From Marine Group II euryarchaeote MED-G36 (GTDB lineage: Archaea > Thermoplasmatota > Poseidoniia > Poseidoniales > Thalassarchaeaceae), in contig NTJR01000001.1 in the NCBI GenBank assembly GCA_002457595.1, forward strand, positions 1 through 53,657: 53,657 bases of DNA, read 5' to 3'. Position numbers and translations under genes: made by a program. How positions within the stretch are numbered: position 1 is the stretch's first letter; each line of letters begins with the position of its first letter. The notes beneath the pieces were generated by a model, which did no database searches, was not told the DNA's origin, and saw only the letters and a program-made list of their open reading frames with translations. This document shows, in pieces, positions 43,249-50,428 of the stretch.

Positions 43249-44100
43249 ATGATGATGGCGAGACCCCGCAGACGTCTTTTGGCCCCTCTTCGTCGTTGGT
43301 GGATGAGTAAGAGTGATAGCCATTTTCAAATTATCACATACACCACGATTCTGTCTGTTGCAGCAACATTATGGGGATTTTTGTTTCTTTTTATTCTCGA
43401 TGGAACTGCAGATCCAAGTAAATCAGCCTATGTTTCTTGGTCTTGGGCGGCTCTTATTTTCGGAGGACTGATAGCCTTCTATGTTGTACCCGAATTTTCG
43501 ATCTTTTTGAATCAAAAATCTGTTTTGGATTCTATTCTTTCTTTGGATTCTAGACCTGAAGTTCTACGCCGAAGAGGCGAGGCAGAAGAGGCAGCATTAA
43601 TGCTGGGTATTGAGTATCAGAAAACTCTTGTATCTCATTATGAAAGTCTTGGAATCAAAACTTCGGGGAAACTAAGGCACGTTTCTAAATCAATGCAAAA
43701 GAAACAAAAATTGTCAGTAATTGAAGATGAATTAGTTGTTGATTCCGAAAACGAACAAAGTGCATTGATGAAATGGCTGAACACAAGAGATTCTCATCTT
43801 TCACGAATACTTCCTGGTGCTCCAGTCTTGCATGAACTCATTTGGAATAGATTAATATTGATATTTAGTGGATTGACTGGAATTCTTCTTCTATACAATA
43901 TGATGTTTGGATTAGCCTCTATAGATGGTGGTAGTCGTGAATACACTGTTGATTTTACTCTCTTTCTTTCAGGCAATGAATCAATTCATTCCCTTGCTCC
44001 GCATTTTGATGGAGTCAGCATTATTCTTACTGCTACTTCACTTACATTGCTCTACCTAACTAGGCCAGCAGGTGAGATTAAAATCGAGTGGGAGGATTGA
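43249..44100 (+). CDS. Four-span membrane protein, unknown family
   Basis: About 283 residues. A basic N-terminus (ARPRRRLLAPLRRWW) is followed by two spans (TILSVAATLWGFLFLFIL and WAALIFGGLIAFYVVPEFSIFL). A charged cytoplasmic stretch of about 90 residues (RRGEAEEAALMLGIEYQKTL) comes next, then two more spans (LIFSGLTGILLLYNMMFGLA and SIILTATSLTLLYLTR). The start is one of three consecutive ATG codons from 43249; an AT-rich promoter-like stretch lies at 43187-43200. Its end overlaps the ribosome binding site of the signal peptidase gene, so the two are probably cotranscribed. Confidence 0.65.
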   Translation: MMMARPRRRLLAPLRRWWMSKSDSHFQIITYTTILSVAATLWGFLFLFILDGTADPSKSAYVSWSWAALIFGGLIAFYVVPEFSIFLNQKSVLDSILSLDSRPEVLRRRGEAEEAALMLGIEYQKTLVSHYESLGIKTSGKLRHVSKSMQKKQKLSVIEDELVVDSENEQSALMKWLNTRDSHLSRILPGAPVLHELIWNRLILIFSGLTGILLLYNMMFGLASIDGGSREYTVDFTLFLSGNESIHSLAPHFDGVSIILTATSLTLLYLTRPAGEIKIEWED

Positions 44101-44102
44101 AT

Positions 44103-44894
44103 TTGGATAGCAAGATGTTGATGCGAGAGGCCACTTTAGCAATTGGGCTAGTCGTTCTTCTATTGGGCTCCCTGACTATTGCAACCGGAAAATATCCCCC
44201 TATGGTTGTTGTAGAATCTGGCTCAATGATGCACGATAGAGAAAGCGGTTCTGTTGGAGCAATAGATCCTGGTGACTTGATTCTAGTTATGGATAAAAAT
44301 CGAGTTGAAATTGTCACATTGGCTGAAGCAACTCAAGAAGGAAATGAGCACGAAGGCTATGAGAGCCATGGAATGCCCGGTGACGTAATCATTTTCCGAA
44401 AAAATGGAGGTAGCGATACACCTGTGATTCATCGTGCTCTGCTAAAGGCAGTAGCCAATCCTAACGGAGGTTGGGATGTTCCTGGAACTGATGTTGTAGG
44501 GGCGTCCCAAATTACTTTAGAGTTAGATTATGAGTGTTTTCATAGCAATTCTAATCTTCGCATTGAGAACTGGGTTCCTTCCCACGAAGGTTACATCACT
44601 ACAGGAGACAACATATGGAGTAATGGTTGTCAGTATGATCAAATCAGCCTTAGCGATGAAAATGGTCAACTTGTCCAAGCGATCAAAGATGAATGGATAA
44701 TTGGGGTTGCTTCACTTGAGATACCTTGGGTTGGTGCAGTCAAACTCTCAGCATCAGGAACTGCTGGTGCGGTGCCTGGAGCCTCTTGGAGCAGTTTAGC
44801 TCTGCTTGTTTCATTCATCATCGTGGCCCCGATTCTAATTGATATGGTAACTGTTAGATTACAGAAAGATGATTCTTCTGATGAAGAAGAATAA
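44103..44894 (+). CDS. Signal peptidase I, archaeal/eukaryotic (Sec11, S26B) type
   Basis: The protein has 263 residues. It has an N-terminal span (EATLAIGLVVLLLGSLTIATG), then the catalytic Ser41 in VESGSMMHD, His110 in TPVIHRALL and Asp169 in YITTGDNIWS. Using His instead of Lys marks the archaeal/eukaryotic branch. A second span lies at the C-terminus (SLALLVSFIIVAPILIDMV). It removes signal peptides at the outer membrane face, for instance from the surface proteins encoded here. The start TTG 44103 is preferred because GGAGG is 7 bases upstream; ATG 44115 is the alternative. Its 3' end is 4 bases from the convergent site-2 protease gene. Confidence 0.85.
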   Translation: MDSKMLMREATLAIGLVVLLLGSLTIATGKYPPMVVVESGSMMHDRESGSVGAIDPGDLILVMDKNRVEIVTLAEATQEGNEHEGYESHGMPGDVIIFRKNGGSDTPVIHRALLKAVANPNGGWDVPGTDVVGASQITLELDYECFHSNSNLRIENWVPSHEGYITTGDNIWSNGCQYDQISLSDENGQLVQAIKDEWIIGVASLEIPWVGAVKLSASGTAGAVPGASWSSLALLVSFIIVAPILIDMVTVRLQKDDSSDEEE

Positions 44895-44898
44895 ATCC

Positions 44899-46410
44899 CT
44901 AGAAAATTCTTGGTATGACTATTGGAATTAGAAGTATAAGAAGTATGAAGAGGCTGCTCATTGAACTGAGTCTTTCCGCTAAACTTTCAATTCTTATCGG
45001 ATTGGATTTACGCATGAAGAATCGTAGAGTTGAGTGTGTTCCATCTCGAACAATATGCCCCCCGTCGAAAGGAACCATAGGGATTAGGTTTGCAAATCCA
45101 AGTAGAAAATTTATCCAAATTAGCCAGAAGAGGAAATCGAATACTGCAAGCATACCGTCAGTTCCTAGAGTAGAGGCAATAGCACCATCTCCTGCAGAAA
45201 GCATTGCTCTTTCCTCTAATATCATAGTATGACCCTCGTTAGCTATTGGAACACCTAGCATTGCAAATGGTGCAAAAATTGTCTGCACTGTTTTTTCTAT
45301 CGTTGAACTCTCTTCATTGAATAAAAAAGACCATCTATCTGCTGCAGCAGTGCCTTCAGAAACTATCATGCCTACAAATGCATCTCCTTCAAAAATGCCT
45401 AATTCATCGCCTAATAATAGGCTGTATTCTTCAGCATCGCAACTAATTTCTTCCAAACAAGGTCGCATGTAATGATCGTGCTTGTCAGTAAAAACAATCT
45501 CGATATCTCTTTCAGAATTTTCGTTGTCAGAAGGCCTTGGAAGGACTGAAAATAAAGCAGAATCTCCTGCAGAATATGATTCTAATACGCTTGTAAAATC
45601 ATCATAATCATTTATTTCGGCTCCATCAATATGAGTAATTGTCTCATAAGGCAATAGGCCAGCATCTTCCGCGCCGGTTTCCTTGATTATTCCAGTTGCA
45701 TGAACTCCTGGGTTTTCTGCTACGAATCCATTAGCAGTTGCACTAAGTAGAATCAGGACCATCCATGTTGCTAGTAGATTGATTGAGGGTCCTGCTGCGT
45801 ACAATCGCATTCTTTCTCTAAGAGGTGCTCGAACCATTTCCTCATATTCAGGTTCTGCAAAGGCTCCTACAGGCAGAGGGCCAGCGAGTAGAAGTCCAAA
45901 TGAACGAACTTGCATTCCATGTGCTCGCGCTTGAATTCCATGGCTATATTCATGGATAATGAGGGCAATAATCAAGGCTATTAGTGGCCACTTTAGAGGG
46001 ACAAAACTAGTGACTCCAGGGATTAGTAGCAAATCAGTAGCTGGTAGAACTTCTTGTTGTGAAGGTTGCATTGTTGTGAGAATAGCAGTGGCAAATAGGA
46101 GAAAAACAACCAATCCCATCATGCCTAAACATAGCCAAATTGAGAATTCACCGTACCATCTCCAAAATCTGCGAGGATTCGAGACTTTTTCTAATACGTC
46201 TTTGCCGCGATTAGTTCGCAACATCAAGATGATTCCTAAAGCCCGTGATGCGTTCCATTTGTCTAGAGTCCCATTCTGTTCTAACCAAATAAGAGAAAGA
46301 TACCATATTGAAACTAATAACACAGTCCATAAGGGAGCCCATCCATTAATCCAAAAAAGCCCTAGGAGCACAATAAAGAGTAACTGATTGAGACTCAGCC
46401 CTTGCTCCAT
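44899..46410 (-). CDS. Site-2 protease family (M50) intramembrane metalloprotease with PDZ-like domain
   Basis: The protein has 503 residues. The zinc motif HEYSH (His153, Glu154, His157) lies in a membrane span (IALIIALIIHEYSHGIQA). The third ligand lies in the C-terminal NLIPMVPFDGGHI. Between them is a PDZ-like domain (GAEDAGLLPYETITHIDGAEIND) that normally screens substrates, here quoted in part as GLLPYETITHIDGAE. Eight or so spans are expected. Such proteases release cytoplasmic domains of membrane proteins after a first cut outside. The ATG at 46410 sits in the loop of a weak stem (46400-46404 with 46421-46425). It is convergent with signal peptidase I. Confidence 0.87.
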   Translation of the reverse strand: MEQGLSLNQLLFIVLLGLFWINGWAPLWTVLLVSIWYLSLIWLEQNGTLDKWNASRALGIILMLRTNRGKDVLEKVSNPRRFWRWYGEFSIWLCLGMMGLVVFLLFATAILTTMQPSQQEVLPATDLLLIPGVTSFVPLKWPLIALIIALIIHEYSHGIQARAHGMQVRSFGLLLAGPLPVGAFAEPEYEEMVRAPLRERMRLYAAGPSINLLATWMVLILLSATANGFVAENPGVHATGIIKETGAEDAGLLPYETITHIDGAEINDYDDFTSVLESYSAGDSALFSVLPRPSDNENSERDIEIVFTDKHDHYMRPCLEEISCDAEEYSLLLGDELGIFEGDAFVGMIVSEGTAAADRWSFLFNEESSTIEKTVQTIFAPFAMLGVPIANEGHTMILEERAMLSAGDGAIASTLGTDGMLAVFDFLFWLIWINFLLGFANLIPMVPFDGGHIVRDGTHSTLRFFMRKSNPIRIESLAERLSSMSSLFILLILLIPIVIPRIF

Positions 46411-46490
46411 ATTAGTTGGTCAAGGCCACCCACTCTTGAATGTGCTCGAGACGTGATGAACTACTTTACCTTCTACTACTTCCGATAGAT

Positions 46491-46667
46491 GTGAGTGACA
46501 GCGAGGGGCTAGAGAATCGTAAACATATGAGGGAAATTGACCGACTTCGACGTGAGAGTGAAACAATATCTCGATTGCTGATGCAAGCCAGTCTAGTCAA
46601 TGTTAGAACTCAAATAGAGCAGGTTAAATCTCACCTCTCTGAAACCGAATCATTTCTAGAGAGTTAG
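46491..46667 (+). CDS. Small coiled-coil protein, hypothetical
   Basis: About 58 residues from GTG 46491; ATG 46440 would give 75. The product is charged and helical, with heptad-like spacing (REIDRLRRESETISRLLMQAS and QIEQVKSHLSETESFL), so a short coiled coil is likely. I do not recognise a family. It lies between the divergent site-2 protease gene and the convergent hjc gene, ending 14 bases before the hjc stop. Coding status is probable but not certain. Confidence 0.5.
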   Translation: MSDSEGLENRKHMREIDRLRRESETISRLLMQASLVNVRTQIEQVKSHLSETESFLES

Positions 46668-46680
46668 TTGAAAATTTCAG

Positions 46681-47229
46681 TTAACTATTATATTGATTTT
46701 CGATTAATCGTGCTCCATCTGAGCGGCTGATAAGTGCTAAGAATCTGTGTAGAGGCATTCCTTCATGCCAGTTTAGATATGGTGAACCATTACGAGTCAG
46801 AGGTACTTCTGGTATCGCTCTTGCCAGTGTACGCAACTTTCCAGTCAATCCTTCTACTGGCACTTTCATAATAGTCCAACTATCTCCTCTGACTCCCTTG
46901 AGTCTGAATGCATAAAGAGGTAGTAGACCACATTTCTCTCCAGTAGTCTTGAGTGCATCGTATTGTAACTTAGTTCGTCCTGACAAGTATATCTTATCGG
47001 TCTTCGATGATTTTACTTCAATAGGAAAGCACATATCCCCTCTAAGTGCAAGAAGATCCCCAGTACCTTCACTTCCACTTCCAGGGGCCCTGACCACTAG
47101 AAAAGGGCGCTGACAAACTTGTAGTGCACGCGCTCTTTCAACTTCATTACAGGAACGAGTGATTGCTTGAACACCTTTTTTTTCCCCAGCCAGAACAGAG
47201 CGTAATTCACGCTCATATACGCTGCTCAT
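46681..47229 (-). CDS. hjc: Holliday junction resolvase Hjc
   Basis: The protein has 182 residues, longer than the usual 120-150. The resolvase core is present: YERELRSVL near the N-terminus, the variable RAPGSGSEGTGDLLAL with its metal-binding Asp, and FPIEVKSSKTDKIYLS with the ExK pair. Archaeal Hjc cuts four-way DNA junctions in recombination. About 20 extra residues lie between the first helix and the RAPGSG strand, and the C-terminus has an extra 45 residues. The ATG at 47229 lies in the loop of a 5-bp stem (47218-47236). It is divergent from an RNase-H-fold gene and both promoters lie in the 174-base gap. Confidence 0.85.
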   Translation of the reverse strand: MSSVYERELRSVLAGEKKGVQAITRSCNEVERARALQVCQRPFLVVRAPGSGSEGTGDLLALRGDMCFPIEVKSSKTDKIYLSGRTKLQYDALKTTGEKCGLLPLYAFRLKGVRGDSWTIMKVPVEGLTGKLRTLARAIPEVPLTRNGSPYLNWHEGMPLHRFLALISRSDGARLIENQYNS

Positions 47230-47284
47230 ATGCGTAGCCTATTCTCAAGGTTCTTGACGACATCGCTTGTCTATTACTCAAAAT

Positions 47285-47297
47285 GATATATTTTACT
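47285..47297 (-). promoter_or_regulatory. Candidate TATA box of hjc
   Basis: AT-rich stretch reading TAAAATATATCAT on the minus strand. It predicts a transcript start near 47265 and a leader of about 36 nt. Inferred from spacing. Confidence 0.35.
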
Positions 47298-47334
47298 TAA
47301 TATCCCCTCATCCGAATTGAGAAAATGCAGTTTC

Positions 47335-47343
47335 TCTATAATC
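47335..47343 (+). promoter_or_regulatory. Candidate TATA box of the RNase-H-fold gene
   Basis: TCTATAATC. It predicts a start near 47365, so the leader of about 39 nt would contain the left arm of the hairpin at 47392. Confidence 0.35.
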
Positions 47344-47391
47344 AGTAGAATTTCTAGTGATTAGTTAGTAATCATTGAATGCGAGGTCTAA

Positions 47392-47412
47392 CTCTGACAA
47401 ACCGTGTCAGAG
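47392..47412 (+). promoter_or_regulatory. Perfect hairpin at the start codon of the RNase-H-fold gene
   Basis: Arms CTCTGACA (47392-47399) and TGTCAGAG (47405-47412), loop AACCG. The 8-bp stem has no mismatch. The G of the GTG start (47404) is the last loop base, so the start codon is at the base of the loop. Confidence 0.6.
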
Positions 47413-48156
47413 GTGGCTGTACGGACAGATGACTTTCGTTTGGCATACCGATTGCTAAATAGATTGAGAGTTTCAGGTCTACAATATTCTCAGATTGATA
47501 CTTCCCATCCAGTTCCAATCGGGGTCAATTATTGGATAGGTTCTCACGCTGAAGTCCTACTTACCGATGATGGTCGCGGGGTAGGATGTGATATTGAAGA
47601 AATAGATTCTGTAATTGGTTCAATAATCAATAGGATGTATGTTGGAGACCAAGTTCAGCGAATTTGTTTTGGAATTGACCCTGGCCCTCGTCCAGGTTTA
47701 GCATGGTTAGCCGATGGACGACCTGCAGGTTCTATGCAATTGGAATCAGTTGACGCAGTAGTTGACAGAATAACAGAAATATTGCTAGATATTTCTCCTG
47801 CCGAGTCTGTAGTTCGAATTGGTGATGGTGTGAGAACCATATCATCTCGAATTGCAAACGTTTGTCTTGCTCGTGGTTTATCTGTACAATTGGTTGATGA
47901 GCATTCAACTTCGAAAGGATCGCGTCATGATCATATCTCTGCTGCCAGAACAATTAGTTCATTGGAAGGAATTCCAATTACTCAGCGATTACAAGTAACT
48001 CCATCAAAAGGAGAAGTTCGTGAAATTCAGCGTAGGAGTCGCAGAATTTCTGAAGGAAGGCTAACCATTCCAGCAAATTTGGCAAGATCGGTTGCTGTTG
48101 GGCGGCTCACACTAACCGAGGCTGTAAATTTGCATATTGGTAACTTAGACCGCTGA
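47404..48156 (+). CDS. Predicted RNase-H-fold protein (RuvC/YqgF-like)
   Basis: The protein has 250 residues. The central part starts with FGIDPGPRPGLAWLADG, which matches the first strand of RuvC-like and YqgF-like folds with its catalytic Asp. SVVRIGDG follows, then LVDEHSTSKGS, like the DERLTT motif of YqgF, and RHDHISAARTI, which could give the last acidic residue. The function is not known; a nuclease role on branched DNA or RNA is an inference supported by the divergent hjc gene. N-terminal (1-75) and C-terminal (190-250, basic) parts are unassigned. It starts at GTG 47404 within a hairpin and has no classical ribosome binding site. Confidence 0.7.
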   Translation: MSEVAVRTDDFRLAYRLLNRLRVSGLQYSQIDTSHPVPIGVNYWIGSHAEVLLTDDGRGVGCDIEEIDSVIGSIINRMYVGDQVQRICFGIDPGPRPGLAWLADGRPAGSMQLESVDAVVDRITEILLDISPAESVVRIGDGVRTISSRIANVCLARGLSVQLVDEHSTSKGSRHDHISAARTISSLEGIPITQRLQVTPSKGEVREIQRRSRRISEGRLTIPANLARSVAVGRLTLTEAVNLHIGNLDR

Positions 48157-48164
48157 TTTCTAAC

Positions 48165-48806
48165 TCAGGGGTACTTGCCTTTTCTGAAGGCCCTAGTTCT
48201 GTCTATGCCAGGAAACCTATCTTCAGATTCTCGATAAACAGTTTTCATATTATTGAGGAATTGATTATCATTTGTAACGATGAGAACCATATCAGTCCCA
48301 GGATCCTCTCCTTCATCCATCCAAGCTAGAACAATTTCCATTGTCATCCTTGCGCCTTCTCGGTGTGGATATGCGAAAATATCCATACAGATAGGTGGCA
48401 TAACCAAAGTCTCACGCTTTTTTACAGCCTCTATTTGATTGAACATAGCAGCATAGGATTGTTTCAATAGGTCGCGACGAAAGTTATCTTGATTAGGTCG
48501 TCGACAATCAGGTCCTACAACATGAACTAGATTTTCAAAAGGCAAATTGAATCCCGGTGTAGTTACGGCTTCACCTACTCCACACGGCTGTAAGTTCTCC
48601 TTTCTTCTCTCAACTGCAATTTGGTGGGTGAATTCACGAAGTTCAGGACCTGCTTTTTGATGGATTTTCTCATCTAGGCCTTCTCGCCCTGCTAGGCGAT
48701 TGTTAGCTGTCGTAACCAAGAGGTCACCGTCTACTCGCAGAATATTGCCAAATAGTACCCTGACCTGTCCATATTTGCACTCTCGCACGATGACTGTCTC
48801 GGCCAT
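48165..48806 (-). CDS. Macro-domain protein
   Basis: The protein has 213 residues. The macro fold is seen in LFGNILRVDGDLLVTTANNR, then GREGLDEKIHQKAGPEL, GVGEAVTTPGFNL and LVHVVGPDCRRP. These surround the ADP-ribose pocket, including the Asn pair in TTANN. Such domains bind or remove ADP-ribose or related nucleotides. ATG 48806 is preferred over codons further upstream; it lies in a 22-base loop closed by a 9-bp stem (48780-48788 with 48811-48819, one G-T pair). The gene is convergent with the RNase-H-fold gene, with 8 bases between them. Confidence 0.85.
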   Translation of the reverse strand: MAETVIVRECKYGQVRVLFGNILRVDGDLLVTTANNRLAGREGLDEKIHQKAGPELREFTHQIAVERRKENLQPCGVGEAVTTPGFNLPFENLVHVVGPDCRRPNQDNFRRDLLKQSYAAMFNQIEAVKKRETLVMPPICMDIFAYPHREGARMTMEIVLAWMDEGEDPGTDMVLIVTNDNQFLNNMKTVYRESEDRFPGIDRTRAFRKGKYP

Positions 48807-48909
48807 ATAGGTACGAGAGCAGGCCACCCGATATTACCTCATCGTAGGTATAATCTCTAACTTCTATGCCGGCGAAGGCTTAATTCGGTCAACGCCTCTA
48901 GAAGTATTG

Positions 48910-49143
48910 ATGTCAGTAGGTTATGTTCTCATTAATGTCGAGCCTGGCTCTGAATTCTCTGTATTCAACGAGGCTTCAAAGTTGTCATTCATTGTGGATG
49001 CAAATCTTCTCTTCGGAGACCACGATTTGATACTAAAAATTGAAGCCTCAAATATGGGGGAGATTGCTCGTTTAGTGGTTGACTCTATTCGCTCAATTGA
49101 TGGAGTTCTCAACACAAAAACCCTTGCTTGTGCAGAATTATGA
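48910..49143 (+). CDS. Stand-alone RAM (Lrp/AsnC ligand-binding) domain protein
   Basis: The protein has 77 residues. It matches the effector-binding half of Lrp/AsnC regulators without the DNA-binding helix-turn-helix: VGYVLINVEPGSEFSVFNEA, then FIVDANLLFGDHDLILKIEA and IRSIDGVLNTKTLACAEL. Such stand-alone domains bind amino acids and oligomerise, sometimes with full-length regulators. The start is ATG 48910, with TTG 48907 directly before it. A run of six T (49158-49163) follows the stop. Confidence 0.85.
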   Translation: MSVGYVLINVEPGSEFSVFNEASKLSFIVDANLLFGDHDLILKIEASNMGEIARLVVDSIRSIDGVLNTKTLACAEL

Positions 49144-49157
49144 AGTGATTATTGTAA

Positions 49158-49185
49158 TTTTTTGGGGTTACGGAAATCCCCCAAA
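49158..49185 (+). terminator. T-run and hairpin after the RAM gene
   Basis: Six T residues at 49158-49163, then TTTGGGG (49161-49167) and CCCCAAA (49179-49185) form a 7-bp perfect stem with an 11-base loop. It may end the RAM transcript or belong to the MC1 leader. Confidence 0.45.
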
Positions 49186-49248
49186 GGTCCCCTCAGCGGC
49201 GCAGTGAAGCGTTTATCAGCCTCAAACTTCATAATCTCTCTGAGTGGC

Positions 49249-49265
49249 CCACCCTGTGGAGGTGG
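49249..49265 (+). promoter_or_regulatory. Hairpin masking the MC1 ribosome binding site
   Basis: CCACC, loop CTGTGGA, GGTGG. The ribosome binding site GGAGGTGG lies largely in the loop and right arm, 8 bases before ATG 49274, so folding would hide it. Confidence 0.45.
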
Positions 49266-49273
49266 ATAATTCA

Positions 49274-49537
49274 ATGTCTGGCAAAAAATACTTCGTTTTG
49301 ATGGAGGGTGACAATGACACTGCTCAGGTTTTCGTGAGTAAGCAACCCCGCGGTGCTGCTCTGAAAGCAGCAACTCGTGGTCATACCGACATATGTCTGC
49401 GCGAGCGCGGCACGAACAAGGTACATTGCTTCACAGGCTCAACCGCAATGGTACCAAAGCCTGCGAATGGACCGGCTTGGCTCCCAGCCAAGATCAAGAA
49501 GGCCAACGTGAAGAAGACCGGAATCAAGCGCCTCTGA
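49274..49537 (+). CDS. MC1-like chromatin protein
   Basis: The protein has 87 residues and is similar along its whole length to methanogen chromosomal protein MC1: KKYFVLMEGDNDTAQVFVS, KQPRGAALKAATRG, CLRERGTNKVHCFTG and PAWLPAKIKKANVKK. MC1 binds DNA as a monomer, bends it sharply and is abundant in Methanosarcina and haloarchaea. Conserved positions include the Arg and Lys of RERGTNKVH and the Trp of PAWLP. The protein is basic. Start ATG 49274 follows GGAGGTGG at 49258-49265. A T-rich terminator follows at 49555. Confidence 0.9.
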   Translation: MSGKKYFVLMEGDNDTAQVFVSKQPRGAALKAATRGHTDICLRERGTNKVHCFTGSTAMVPKPANGPAWLPAKIKKANVKKTGIKRL

Positions 49538-49554
49538 TTTTCAGGGTGTACCGG

Positions 49555-49568
49555 TTTTTTCTTTCTTT
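49555..49568 (+). terminator. T-rich terminator after MC1
   Basis: TTTTTTCTTTCTTT, 17 bases after the MC1 stop, in the gap between the convergent MC1 and sdhB genes. Confidence 0.6.
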
Positions 49569-49588
49569 AGCACTGATCCACGTAACCT

Positions 49589-49609
49589 CGCCTGGGAAAA
49601 TCCTGGGCG
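49589..49609. other. Inverted repeat between MC1 and sdhB
   Basis: Arms CGCCTGGG (49589-49596) and TCCTGGGCG side (49602-49609) pair over 8 positions with two G-T pairs around the loop AAAAT. It lies in the convergent gap and could fold in either transcript; no function is assigned. Confidence 0.4.
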
Positions 49610-49649
49610 GGGGTAATATCTCATTCTTTGTCTTCCAATGACAATTTGG

Positions 49650-50426
49650 TCAGCGGAGTCCAATTTTCTTAGCAATCATTGCTAGAGGGTCATAATATTC
49701 TGTTACAACTCTCTCTTTTAATGGAATAATTGCGTTATCTGTAATGCTTATTCCAGCCGGACAAACTTCTGTGCAACATCGGGTAATATTGCAATATCCA
49801 ATTCCAAAATCTTCCTTAATTTCTGGAATTCGACTCTTTGTATCTAGAGGGTGCATTTCTAATCCTGCTAATCTAACGAAAAATCTTGGTCCGGCAAATT
49901 CGTCGAACATCTGATGCTCTCTCAGTACGTGGCAGGTATTGACACATAGCATACACTCAATACATCCACGGAATTCCTGAATGCGATCGGCTTCTTCTTG
50001 TTTGAAATTCCAATCTAGTTCTTTAGGTCCATTTACTGGGACCATTTTCTTGTTCATTTCATAGGCCCAAGAAGTATCAGTTACAAGATCCTTGGTAAGT
50101 GGGAATGCTTGCATAGGTTTCACCAAAACGGGTTGACCTTCTGGAGTCTCATCCATGATTTCCTCCATTCGTGTCATACACATGAGGCGTGCTTTTCCAT
50201 TAACTTCAGCTGAACAAGAACCACATTTCCCCGCTTTGCAGTTCCATCGACATGCAAGATCGGGCGCGTGCTCAGATTGAATACGATGAATCACGTCTAG
50301 AACTACCATCCCCTCATCCATTTCTACAGTGTAATCGACCATCTGGCCAATAGGATCTCCGAAGGAATCAGATTTCCATACGACTGAATTCCCTCGAAAA
50401 ACTCTGAAGGTCACTTCTTTAGCCAT
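49650..50426 (-). CDS. sdhB: Succinate dehydrogenase iron-sulfur subunit
   Basis: The protein has 258 residues. The N-terminal plant-ferredoxin domain has the [2Fe-2S] ligands CRWNCKAGKCGSCSAE and a later Cys (ARLMC). The C-terminal domain has CIECMLCVNTC and CNITRCCTEVCPAGI, the ligands of the [4Fe-4S] and [3Fe-4S] clusters. It carries electrons from the flavin subunit to quinone. It starts at ATG 50426 after GAGGACT, 2 bases after the sdhA stop, and is the last gene of the operon. Confidence 0.94.
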   Translation of the reverse strand: MAKEVTFRVFRGNSVVWKSDSFGDPIGQMVDYTVEMDEGMVVLDVIHRIQSEHAPDLACRWNCKAGKCGSCSAEVNGKARLMCMTRMEEIMDETPEGQPVLVKPMQAFPLTKDLVTDTSWAYEMNKKMVPVNGPKELDWNFKQEEADRIQEFRGCIECMLCVNTCHVLREHQMFDEFAGPRFFVRLAGLEMHPLDTKSRIPEIKEDFGIGYCNITRCCTEVCPAGISITDNAIIPLKERVVTEYYDPLAMIAKKIGLR

Positions 50427-50428
50427 AT

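Noticed and set aside
45959-46387. 142-codon open frame on the plus strand
   Set aside because: It is antisense to the N-terminal part of the site-2 protease, including the zinc motif.
47177-47184. Run of eight T as a terminator
   Set aside because: It lies inside the coding part of hjc, where on the minus strand it encodes lysines.
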